Shown one piece after another: positions 46,690 to 55,292 of a stretch of DNA of 59,338 nt. Location: positions 1 to 59,338 of the forward strand of contig SVEC01000018.1 in the NCBI GenBank assembly GCA_015057555.1. Reading direction: 5' to 3'. How positions within the stretch are numbered: position 1 is the first letter of the stretch; each line of letters opens with the position of its first letter. The notes beneath the pieces were generated by a model. The model was given only the letters and a program-made list of their open reading frames with translations, was not told the DNA's origin and did no database searches. A program made the translations under genes and the position numbers. The stretch comes from Lachnospiraceae bacterium (GTDB taxonomy: Bacteria; Bacillota; Clostridia; Lachnospirales; Lachnospiraceae).

Positions 46690-49026
46690 TTACTTCTTCA
46701 CATACGCTTCTGTTCTGACTGATGTTATTCCCTGATAGTTGCCTGGGTTTGCGCCACCCTTTGGTACAAGTACTATCTGGATTCCCTCAAGTCTCTTTGC
46801 GTAGCCTGCAGTTCCTGCCGGAGCTCCGTTCTTAGCCCAGCCCAGCCAGCCGTAGCTCTGGGCGTGAACTCTGTAATAAATGTCATACTTTGCTGCCATG
46901 TCGCCTGTAAGGTTAATGCATATTGCTTCAAGACGTTTTGCTTCGCCTGAGGTACCACTCATCTCACCGTTCTTCTTCCAAGTGGACTGGTCTTCAAGCT
47001 TGCCCTGCCAACCATATTTCTGAACGTGAGTTGTATATACAATGTCACCTGAATAAGCCTGATTTCGAAGCTCTATGTTAATACCCTCGAGTCTCTTTGC
47101 CTGACCACTTGTTCCAGACATCTGACCGTTATATTTCCATGCCTGCCAGCCGTAGGACTGCACGTGAGTTCTGTAAGCTACATTTACAGTGTCTGCGCCA
47201 GGTACTACTGGGTTTGTGTTGCTTGTAGCTGGATAGTTAACAATAGGTGAGTTACCCGCCTTTGCCACAAATGCTTCAGTCTTGGCAGAGGTAATACCTT
47301 CCATCTTCTGGTTAAAGCTCTCGCCCTTCTTAACTACTACTATCTGTATTCCCTCAAGTCTCTTCGCATAGCCTGCTGTTCCTGCTGGAGCTCCGTTCTT
47401 TGCCCAGCCAAGCCAGCCGTAGGTCTGTGCGTGTACTCTATAGTATATATCATATTTATCCTTATCAGTTCCTGTAAGCTGAATCTTAATAGCCTCAAGT
47501 CGCTTTGATTCGCCCTCAGTACCGTTCATCTCACCGTTAGCTGACCATGGTAACCAACCATAGGACTGACAATGAGTAGTGTACTGAACGCCTAAATCAA
47601 CATAGCTACCTGTAGTCTTAGGATTAACTACTATATTTATACCCTCTAATCTCTTAGACTTTCCGCTGGTACCTGACATATTTCCGTTGGCTCTCCATGT
47701 GGATTCATCACCTTTAACACCTTCCCAGCCGTAAGTCTGAATATGTGTGCGGTAATATACGTTGATACCTGAAGGCGAGGTTAACTGAGGTGTACTAGGA
47801 ATATTTGGGTTTGTTGGAGTTGTGCTTGTCTGAGATGGTACTATTATGTTACAAGTAGCCTTAACTCCACTTCTATCCTCTGCGGTAGCTGTAATAGTTG
47901 CTTTTCCTATCCCTACAGCTGTAACCTTTCCAGTTGCATCCACTGTTGCCACCTCTGGATTACTGCTAGACCATAGCACTGTTTTCATATCTGCATCGGC
48001 AGGAGCTACTGTTGCTGAAAGAGTTGTAGTCTTACCCTTTTCCAAGCTTACCGAAGCTTTGTTAAGGGTAATGGATTTTACGCTGTTGTAGATGACTTTA
48101 CAATCAACGTAAGGGCTGTACCAATATATATTATCTTCATCTAAATTTACATTGTTGGAAACATTTATTATTTCTATGTAACCATAACCAAATTCTAACT
48201 CAGTTAATTGAATGTTTTTTGAAACATCTAATTCAGTTAGATTATTAAATACACAATCTAAAGTTTTTAGATTTATATTATTTGATACATCTAATTCCTT
48301 CAATTGGCATTCTTCAAGATATAAGTAATTCAGTTTTATATTTTTACTCAAGTCTATTTCTGTTATTCCCGTCTTCTCCAAATCCAATTCCACAAGTTCC
48401 GGATTGTTTGTTATATCTATTTCTGTCAATGTCATATTTCGTGACAAATCAAGCTCTTTAAGTTTTGGATTATTACTTAGGTCTATTTCCGTCAAATTAT
48501 TCATAGCTGCGCTAAGAATTTCAAGCTTTGGACAATTAGTAACATCCAATTCTGTCAATTCATCACAACCAGTCACATACAATTCTATTAATTCTGTATT
48601 GTTGCTTACATCTATTTCTGTCAAATTTTTATGTCCACATTTTAAAACCTTTAGTTTGGGATTTTTACTAACATCCATTTTCATCGAATATTTAATAGGA
48701 TCACTACAATTCAATTCCTCCAAATTCACAAAGTACTCTATTCCCGTAACATCTGTAACATTTGTTCCATGGACATCTACTGATACAATAGCATTAATCT
48801 CAGCAACACTAAGTATGTTATCCTTGTCCTTATCAAAATCCTCCTGTAATACTAATCTAAATATTCTATCCGGAAAATGTGCCTCGTCTATAGGTACTGC
48901 CACAGCACCTGCCCCATTCATGCTTGCTGCCTTCGACACAGTTGCAGGAGCAAGCATACTCATAATCATAACCCCCGCTATGGCAAAGGCTGTGATTGCT
49001 TTTAATATTTTGCCCTTTAATTTCAT
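46690..49026 (-). CDS. secreted LRR / Big_2 / ChW surface protein
   Basis: A 778-residue secreted protein. Signal peptide (1-34, SKA before ASM). Then an EF-hand-like loop (DKDKDNILSVAEI near 67-79) and about nine to ten leucine-rich repeats of the form LTEIDVSNNPKLKEL (about 95-305). A Big_2 Ig-like domain follows (about 313-393; SITLNKASVSLEKGKTTTL, WSSSNPEVATVD), a Thr/Pro linker, and six ChW repeats in two triplets (420-565, 612-760). It ends ITSVRTEAYVKK. No sortase motif. Likely cell-surface binding; the C-terminal module matches that of the 2735-residue protein. Confidence 0.92.
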   Translation of the reverse strand: MKLKGKILKAITAFAIAGVMIMSMLAPATVSKAASMNGAGAVAVPIDEAHFPDRIFRLVLQEDFDKDKDNILSVAEINAIVSVDVHGTNVTDVTGIEYFVNLEELNCSDPIKYSMKMDVSKNPKLKVLKCGHKNLTEIDVSNNTELIELYVTGCDELTELDVTNCPKLEILSAAMNNLTEIDLSNNPKLKELDLSRNMTLTEIDITNNPELVELDLEKTGITEIDLSKNIKLNYLYLEECQLKELDVSNNINLKTLDCVFNNLTELDVSKNIQLTELEFGYGYIEIINVSNNVNLDEDNIYWYSPYVDCKVIYNSVKSITLNKASVSLEKGKTTTLSATVAPADADMKTVLWSSSNPEVATVDATGKVTAVGIGKATITATAEDRSGVKATCNIIVPSQTSTTPTNPNIPSTPQLTSPSGINVYYRTHIQTYGWEGVKGDESTWRANGNMSGTSGKSKRLEGINIVVNPKTTGSYVDLGVQYTTHCQSYGWLPWSANGEMNGTEGESKRLEAIKIQLTGTDKDKYDIYYRVHAQTYGWLGWAKNGAPAGTAGYAKRLEGIQIVVVKKGESFNQKMEGITSAKTEAFVAKAGNSPIVNYPATSNTNPVVPGADTVNVAYRTHVQSYGWQAWKYNGQMSGTSGQAKRLEGINIELRNQAYSGDIVYTTHVQKYGWQGKLEDQSTWKKNGEMSGTSGEAKRLEAICINLTGDMAAKYDIYYRVHAQSYGWLGWAKNGAPAGTAGYAKRLEGIQIVLVPKGGANPGNYQGITSVRTEAYVKK

Positions 49027-49063
49027 GTAGTTTCTCCTTGTTTTAGGTTTTTGTTAGATAACA

Positions 49064-49090
49064 GAGACCGTATGACGTTCATACGGTCTC
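49064..49090 (-). terminator. hairpin ending the 49-59 kb operon
   Basis: A perfect 12-base stem (GAGACCGTATGA and its complement) with a CGT loop, 25 bases after the Ig-like protein stop. The flank TGTTATCTAAC has few T, so termination is inferred from the stem and place. Confidence 0.65.
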
Positions 49091-49114
49091 CAATTCATTA
49101 TTTCTTAGCTTTTA

Positions 49115-52100
49115 TTAATTATTTTTCTTGCGTCTTCTTGCAAGTAAAATAATTATTACAAGAACTGCTACTGCAGCGAGTATTGCTAATATAATCCAGA
49201 AATTTTGTTCTGCTTCTGATATAAGCTTAAATTCGTACTCATCTGATGAAACGTTTCCTGCCTCATCTACAGCCTCCATGCAAAGCTTATATTCTCCTAC
49301 CTCAGTTATCTCAATAGTTGCCTGGTTATTTGTTATAGTAATAACCTCACCATTTAAGGTAACTGATGTAAGCTTATCCTCGTCTAACTGAAGAGATACA
49401 GTAATGCTGTATGGTTCCAGCTTCTTCTCATCCTTCTCCACACCTGTTACTATAAATACAGGTTTCTTAGTATCGAGAGTAAACTTAACCTCCTTCTCAG
49501 TCCTATGACCAAGCTCGTCTTCTGCTGTTATAAGAAGTACATATGAGCCATCCTCTAATTCCTCATCACCGTAATATTCCTGTCCATTCAAGTACATATG
49601 AACATCACATACTGTAAGGTCTGATACCAGCTCATCAAGGTCCTTATCCCAGCTGAAGGATGTAAGAGTCTTTCCATCTATATCTGATAAGTCGCCTATA
49701 ACAGGGGCGCCCTTATCGATAGTAAAGTGTACAGACTTAGAATCTGAATTACCTACTATATCAACACAGGTAATAGTTAAATCATATATACCATCTGCAC
49801 TGAAGGTTTTATTAATAATAGTTGGATTAGCAGTTACACTATAATCATCTATAACTATTGGAGTAACTTTTCCAGCGTCGTCTGTGGTAGTTCCTGTTAC
49901 AGTAATCCTCTTAGTGCTATAGAAATTCTCAGTTATAGTAGAGGCTATAGTAACATCCTTGTCTGTTACATCATAGTTTGATACACCCTCTAAGGTTACC
50001 ACAGGTGGTACAGTATCAATAGTAAAGGTGTAGGTTGCAACAACATCTGCATTCAAACTATCTGAAGCTGTCACATTTATAGTATATATTCCTGACTTAT
50101 CTAAATATACTGGTACAGATGTGTTTTTAGCACCCGCCTGCTGGTGTATCGGTTCCGTCGCTGCTCTTTTTTGTCCATCCTCAGTTTCCACTTCCACTGT
50201 AACATCTATACTTGCATTTTGGTAGAAAAGCTCAAACATATTGACGTTGACCGTAGTAGGTGATGATGAACTACCTCCATCAGACATGCCACTTACACTA
50301 ATAGCCGGAGCTGTTTTATCAACCCTAAACTTAACAATTCTAACCTCACTCTTGTTGCCTGCCAAGTCATAGGAGTATACCTTTAACTCGTATTCTGCCT
50401 CCTCTGAATATGTAAAGCTTCTCTGAGAAGTCTGCATTGGGGCACCCTTCTTAGTAGGTTCATCAGGTACAGTCTTGCTTAATTCATAGTAAAAGCCCTT
50501 TGAATTCTTGTAGTTTTCTGACTCGCTTATGGCAATTGTCGGATTTGAAACCACTGCTCTAGTACCCTGAGATTCCTGATAAATGGTACCATCAAAATGG
50601 ACAGTAAGCTCAGGATCTTTCTTATCCACTACTAAGTCAATTTGCTGAGTCTTTGCCACATTGCCAGACTTATCCTCTGCTGTTAGAATAATCGTATGTG
50701 TCTTTTCTTCATTATCATTAGCCTTTGCAACGTAGCTTCCTTCCCACTTCTTGGTGGCATCATTATATTTCCAAGTCACATCTACGGCTGTTCCATTATC
50801 AGTTACTATACAATGTTCCTTAACATACTTTTCGTCCACAAAATGCTTATCAGCACAAGTAAATGATACTGTAACATCTGAGCTATAATACTTGTCTCTG
50901 ATTATTTTACCATCTACTACAACTGGAGCATTTCCAGCAGTTATTCCACTAGTAACCGCTGCAGTTACTACTGGGAGACTTCCATCAACCTCAAATGAAA
51001 CTATCTTTTCAGCAGATACTCTACCAACTCTATCTGTTGTAACAGGATGTATGTAGTATATACCGTCAGCAAGTTCGTAGAGATTTAAGGTTTCAGTCAT
51101 AACAATCTCTGTATCCTTGGTATTCATAGCAGTTGTGCCTGTATAGGTTTTATTTAATGTTCCAACTGTAGTACCATTTGAATTCTTTACAACTATACTG
51201 AAGGAACTAAGTCCAATATAGTCCTTAGCCTGTGCAGATATAGTTACATTCTTTCCTACTGGATCGCTGCTAGGAGCTTTATTGTTAATCAATACATCTC
51301 CTATGGATGGATCAGTCTTATCAACTATTCTTACAACAGTTCTCTCATTCTCTGGCAATACCATACCAGCCTCATCTGCAACATTAAATGTAATTACTGT
51401 ACCATTTGCATCAGCTGACTCAGGAATGGTAAGAGTCACCTTGGAATCATTGTTTTCTCCATCTTCTTCATAGTCGTGACCTAAGTTTCCTGCTATAGGG
51501 CTAGTTGTATTATTTCCACTTTCCTTAGCTCCACTGATTGTATATTCAGTAACTGCAATCTCAGACTCCACTGTCTGCGATCCTGGTATAAATATAGCCT
51601 CTAAGCCATACTCGCCAAGAGAACCATCATATACATTTACTGTATCTTTATACATGGTTACTTCAGAATAACTGTCTTGTCCCGGCTTCTTCTCGGACAA
51701 TATTGGCTCTGGGTCGGAGCTATCATAAAGCATAGTTCCTACCTTAAGAGTTTTCGTCTGTGGCGGTTCAGAATATGTATCAGTATTTGGGTCATACTCT
51801 CCAACATCTACTACTGTTACTTCCATGTCCTCGAACAAATCATTGATACCAGTACCTGCAGGTACAGTAATATACTGTGCCTCATTTAGATACCATCTGT
51901 TGTTTGTATCATGCTTGTAACAAAGAGAGCTTAAACCACTTACAGTTATATTTGGCTTGCCATTCTTACCAGTTAAGATAATTTTATCAATAGGATATCC
52001 TGAGGAAGCCTCAATCTTAATCATATACTGGTCATTGTCAATATATGTGTTATGTGGGAATTCTTCAGTCAAATCAACAGTCTCACTGTTTTCTTTATCT

Positions 52101-54298
52101 GTTCCCTTAACTAAGGTTCCGGATACCTTTATCTTCTTGTCTGTAAGCATAACAGGATAAGTCGCTGATACAGGCTGACTGGCATTTCCTACATTATCCT
52201 CGGCAATAACTTTCACAAACATAGAGTCAAGAGCATTATCCTTTAAATACTCATGTATGACAGAGCTTTCTATTGCAGCATAGTATACTCCCTGCCTAGT
52301 GTCCTTTTTCAATGTTCCTCTTGATGTGACATAATCATCACCAAAATATACTTTAGCTACTATAGCCTTCCCCGAATCATCAGTTATGCTAAAGTTGAAT
52401 TTATAAACATCCTCACTATTTTTATCATCAGCGATAACGATATATCCATCAGAAAGTATATCTGCAACATTTATTTCTTCCGTTTGGCCCTCTGGCGTTT
52501 TAAATGCTGATAATGGTACTACCACAGGTGCCACATCATCATATTGAAGATCATCATTAATTTCCAATACAATTGTTCTGCCATTATTATCTTTAACCTC
52601 TAAAGACATATCCGAATATTTGATTCTAGTATTCGAGTTTTCTGGAAGTACATACTCGATTGGATATGTATACAATCCATCTTTTTTCTCTACAGTTGTT
52701 GTTTTATTAATTACCAAATCATATTCCTGTTGTCCATTAGGCTGCTGTTTTCCTTTAAGAACAACTGAGGTTATAGGATGCCCAGACACAATTGTAGCTT
52801 TGAGAGTCTGCTTCTTATTTGTTTCTGTAGATGGTAAATCAATTTGTGCTGTCTTGCTAGTTTGATTTGGATTTTGCTCAGTATTTGGCTTTGTAATTAT
52901 ATCACCAATTGTCTCAATATCTTCCCCATCTGCAATACTAATACTAATATCTGTCAATCTAAGATTATAGTCTACAACCTTTATGGTATCTAATACAATT
53001 TCACTGCCTCCGTCAGGATTACCTGCAGTGTCTACTAAAGTAAGCACTAACTGGTATTCCTCATCGGCCTTCATACCCACTTGACCACTTTCTCCGCCAC
53101 CGTCTTTAGCTAAGTAATCTATAGTATAGGTATTGTCAGCACCCTTTATTGCTTTATGTTCAAAACTCTTGCCACCATCTACCTGAACTGCCTTTACTGT
53201 TAACTCTGATGGAAGGTTATCATCGTTTACTTTAAATTGATATCTATAATACACACTGTGTTCATATGCACCTGCGTCGATATACTTTTTACCATCGCTC
53301 TCTGCATTTATAGCCGGCTGACCATCGTACTGATGCAACAGCTTGCTATCCTCTACTAAAACAGGTGCCTTGGTATCGATTACAACTGTATCTATAGATT
53401 CTGTATCATATACCACAAACGATGTACTATATTGATATCCTAACCATATCTGATAGGTTCCATCCTCGCCATCTTCACTGCCTAATACCTTATCGTCTGG
53501 CTTTGGCTGATAGCTAGTATCAAATGCTGTGTTTGGTGTCTTTTCATAGAAGAATCCAACAGCACCTACTAGCACGTCATCTCTTTCAGAAACAAGTTTG
53601 CCTAGAATTGTGGCATTCTTGTTTATTGATGCCTTGCTCATTATGGAACCATCACCTGCATAATTTGGATCTGCTGTTACCCACAAATCGCCTTCGCTAA
53701 GCTTAGTATGCTCTTCAAGCTTATATACCGCCTGCAAGGTCCAATTGTTTTCGCAAGCTACCTCACCATTTGTATCATCTAATGGGAACGCAGCATCATT
53801 AACCTTTACATATATAGCATAGTAGCTTCCATTCCATGCTGTTGTGGCTTCTGTAGGAGCAGAACTCAAAGTTGTATATACCTCACCATAGCTACCATAA
53901 ACAGCACCTACGATAGAATAATCCGTAACTGCCGCATCAGCATACTGTAAAGCAACTGTTATGCTCCTTGATATATTAAATGTTAAGTTCCAATTCTCAT
54001 TGCGATAATAATGAATACGAGGTATATCATTATCTGCTGGTTTTGCTATTGGCTCAGCATTATATGTTACTATTTTTTCATCCGGTGCATCATCTGGATC
54101 AGGTACTTTTTCTGTCTTAGTTATGGTTTTTGCACCTAAATCTTTTTCAACAGTATGACTAATGGTAAAATTTTCAGCCGCCTTTGTTGGCTTCTTTAAT
54201 CCCGAATGCTGATACAGTGGGGTAAGCACCATAATAGCCACTAAAAGTAGTGCTATTACTCTAGCTATTCGGTTTTCCTTTCTAAATAATCGTTTCAT
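49115..54298 (-). CDS. 1727-residue membrane-anchored Ig-like surface protein
   Basis: A large surface stalk. An N-terminal signal anchor (ARVIALLLVAIMVLTPLY) is followed by about 1650 residues of tandem beta-sandwich modules. Later modules share phrases of the form VDxTAPxIxVSG / IDTVPPVVTLEGVSNYDVTD / IDKGAPVIGDL and AxDxxGNxS, as in clostridial Ig-like repeat proteins. It ends with a helix FWIILAILAAVAVLVIIILLA and RRRKKNN, so it stays in the cytoplasmic membrane; no LPXTG. GGGAGG precedes the start. It is the last gene of the FHA-PP2C-kinase operon, 11 bases after the threonine-repeat protein. Adhesive or structural role inferred. Confidence 0.88.
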   Translation of the reverse strand: MKRLFRKENRIARVIALLLVAIMVLTPLYQHSGLKKPTKAAENFTISHTVEKDLGAKTITKTEKVPDPDDAPDEKIVTYNAEPIAKPADNDIPRIHYYRNENWNLTFNISRSITVALQYADAAVTDYSIVGAVYGSYGEVYTTLSSAPTEATTAWNGSYYAIYVKVNDAAFPLDDTNGEVACENNWTLQAVYKLEEHTKLSEGDLWVTADPNYAGDGSIMSKASINKNATILGKLVSERDDVLVGAVGFFYEKTPNTAFDTSYQPKPDDKVLGSEDGEDGTYQIWLGYQYSTSFVVYDTESIDTVVIDTKAPVLVEDSKLLHQYDGQPAINAESDGKKYIDAGAYEHSVYYRYQFKVNDDNLPSELTVKAVQVDGGKSFEHKAIKGADNTYTIDYLAKDGGGESGQVGMKADEEYQLVLTLVDTAGNPDGGSEIVLDTIKVVDYNLRLTDISISIADGEDIETIGDIITKPNTEQNPNQTSKTAQIDLPSTETNKKQTLKATIVSGHPITSVVLKGKQQPNGQQEYDLVINKTTTVEKKDGLYTYPIEYVLPENSNTRIKYSDMSLEVKDNNGRTIVLEINDDLQYDDVAPVVVPLSAFKTPEGQTEEINVADILSDGYIVIADDKNSEDVYKFNFSITDDSGKAIVAKVYFGDDYVTSRGTLKKDTRQGVYYAAIESSVIHEYLKDNALDSMFVKVIAEDNVGNASQPVSATYPVMLTDKKIKVSGTLVKGTDKENSETVDLTEEFPHNTYIDNDQYMIKIEASSGYPIDKIILTGKNGKPNITVSGLSSLCYKHDTNNRWYLNEAQYITVPAGTGINDLFEDMEVTVVDVGEYDPNTDTYSEPPQTKTLKVGTMLYDSSDPEPILSEKKPGQDSYSEVTMYKDTVNVYDGSLGEYGLEAIFIPGSQTVESEIAVTEYTISGAKESGNNTTSPIAGNLGHDYEEDGENNDSKVTLTIPESADANGTVITFNVADEAGMVLPENERTVVRIVDKTDPSIGDVLINNKAPSSDPVGKNVTISAQAKDYIGLSSFSIVVKNSNGTTVGTLNKTYTGTTAMNTKDTEIVMTETLNLYELADGIYYIHPVTTDRVGRVSAEKIVSFEVDGSLPVVTAAVTSGITAGNAPVVVDGKIIRDKYYSSDVTVSFTCADKHFVDEKYVKEHCIVTDNGTAVDVTWKYNDATKKWEGSYVAKANDNEEKTHTIILTAEDKSGNVAKTQQIDLVVDKKDPELTVHFDGTIYQESQGTRAVVSNPTIAISESENYKNSKGFYYELSKTVPDEPTKKGAPMQTSQRSFTYSEEAEYELKVYSYDLAGNKSEVRIVKFRVDKTAPAISVSGMSDGGSSSSPTTVNVNMFELFYQNASIDVTVEVETEDGQKRAATEPIHQQAGAKNTSVPVYLDKSGIYTINVTASDSLNADVVATYTFTIDTVPPVVTLEGVSNYDVTDKDVTIASTITENFYSTKRITVTGTTTDDAGKVTPIVIDDYSVTANPTIINKTFSADGIYDLTITCVDIVGNSDSKSVHFTIDKGAPVIGDLSDIDGKTLTSFSWDKDLDELVSDLTVCDVHMYLNGQEYYGDEELEDGSYVLLITAEDELGHRTEKEVKFTLDTKKPVFIVTGVEKDEKKLEPYSITVSLQLDEDKLTSVTLNGEVITITNNQATIEITEVGEYKLCMEAVDEAGNVSSDEYEFKLISEAEQNFWIILAILAAVAVLVIIILLARRRKKNN

Positions 54299-54309
54299 GT
54301 CATTCCTCC

Positions 54310-55287
54310 CTATATTTTCTCGTTGGTGTGAGTAATCACGACATTGTATATTACCTTAACCTTATGGGCTAATTGTATAGTTTTATTTGAGGCTAGCACT
54401 GTAGTGGAGTTTCCTGCCTCCGGAGCATTTCCCCGAAGCACATCTGTGGCAGGCTCATCATCTACTGCCCGAAGCACATCTGTTGCTTCCTCATCTGGCT
54501 CACTTCTCAGTACGTCTGTTGCCTCTTCGTCTGAAGCGTCTCCACTGTCTGACTTGAGAACTGCCGTTGCTTCTTCATCTGAGTCACTTCTTAGTACGTC
54601 CGTTGCCTCTTCATCCGAGTCTCCTCTAAGTACATCCGTTGCCTCTTCGTCCGAGTCACTTCTTAGTACGTCTGTTGCCTCTTCGTCTGAGTCGCTTCTA
54701 AGTACATCCGTTGCCTCTTCATCCGAATCACTTCTTAGTACGTCTGTTGCCTCTTCATCCGAGTCTCCTCTAAGTACATCTGTTGCCTCTTCATCTGACT
54801 GGTCTCTAAGTACATCTGTTGCTTCCTCATCAGTGTCTCTGAGAATATTTGTAGGCGTTTCACCCTGGTCGCCACCAGCTCTAGCTATCTGGTCATCCAT
54901 GGTTGGACTAGCCCCTAGGACAGCTGTCTCTTCTGGGTCGAATTGAGGTGTAAATGTAGGTTTCTTCTCTGTATCCTTATCCTTGACCAAATTATCAGTC
55001 GTATCATCCTGATTATTTGTTCTGGTTTGCTGGGATACTGTATCTCTGGCCGTAATCTTTCCAGAATTTTGATTATAATATTTTGCTTGTTCTCTTTTCT
55101 TGGATACGCTGTTATCTGTGGCATTACCCTGCTGCTTTTCCTTTATTCCCTTCTTTGCCGCTCTACCTGATAACTCGCCTATTACCTTTGGTATCTTTAA
55201 TACTATAAATAGTATTATGGATATTATGAGGAAGATAATAGCTAGTATCAGTCCGCCATAGAAGCATATTTCATAAACATTACTCAT
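54310..55287 (-). CDS. membrane protein with 14 T-x-[V/I]-L motifs, likely phosphothreonine scaffold
   Basis: A 325-residue protein. One helix (about residues 12-32, LILAIIFLIISIILFIVL) is followed by a basic stretch (KVIGELSGRAAKKGIKEK), so the tail should be cytoplasmic. Residues 153-285 hold 11 tandem copies of an acidic unit with core DEEATDVLR; ETAVL, PTNIL and TTVL flank them, giving 14 T-x-[V/I]-L motifs. An acidic lead plus Thr with a hydrophobic at +3 resembles kinase/FHA sites. A GTG three codons upstream overlaps the kinase stop, but GGGAGAG is better spaced to the ATG at 55287. Kinase, phosphatase and FHA genes lie directly upstream. The family is not one I can name. Confidence 0.85.
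   Translation of the reverse strand: MSNVYEICFYGGLILAIIFLIISIILFIVLKIPKVIGELSGRAAKKGIKEKQQGNATDNSVSKKREQAKYYNQNSGKITARDTVSQQTRTNNQDDTTDNLVKDKDTEKKPTFTPQFDPEETAVLGASPTMDDQIARAGGDQGETPTNILRDTDEEATDVLRDQSDEEATDVLRGDSDEEATDVLRSDSDEEATDVLRSDSDEEATDVLRSDSDEEATDVLRGDSDEEATDVLRSDSDEEATAVLKSDSGDASDEEATDVLRSEPDEEATDVLRAVDDEPATDVLRGNAPEAGNSTTVLASNKTIQLAHKVKVIYNVVITHTNEKI
54433..54831 (-). repeat. 11 tandem 36-bp units (one longer) encoding DEEATDVLR repeats
   Basis: Period 36 bases (12 codons), with spacer triplets such as RSDS, RGDS and RDQS after each core. Unit 8 has TAVLK and a four-residue longer spacer (48 bases). The last reads DEPATDVLR. Synonymous differences between neighbours show the array is not newly made. 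Confidence 0.92.
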
Positions 55288-55292
55288 AGCTA

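Noticed and set aside
54433..54831. 36-bp tandem repeats resembling a CRISPR array
   Set aside because: Units are contiguous with no spacers and keep an open reading frame with conserved protein motif; no cas genes.
54344..54946. Plus-strand Ser/Thr/Val/Ala repeat frame
   Set aside because: Antisense of the DEEATDVLR repeats without a ribosome site.
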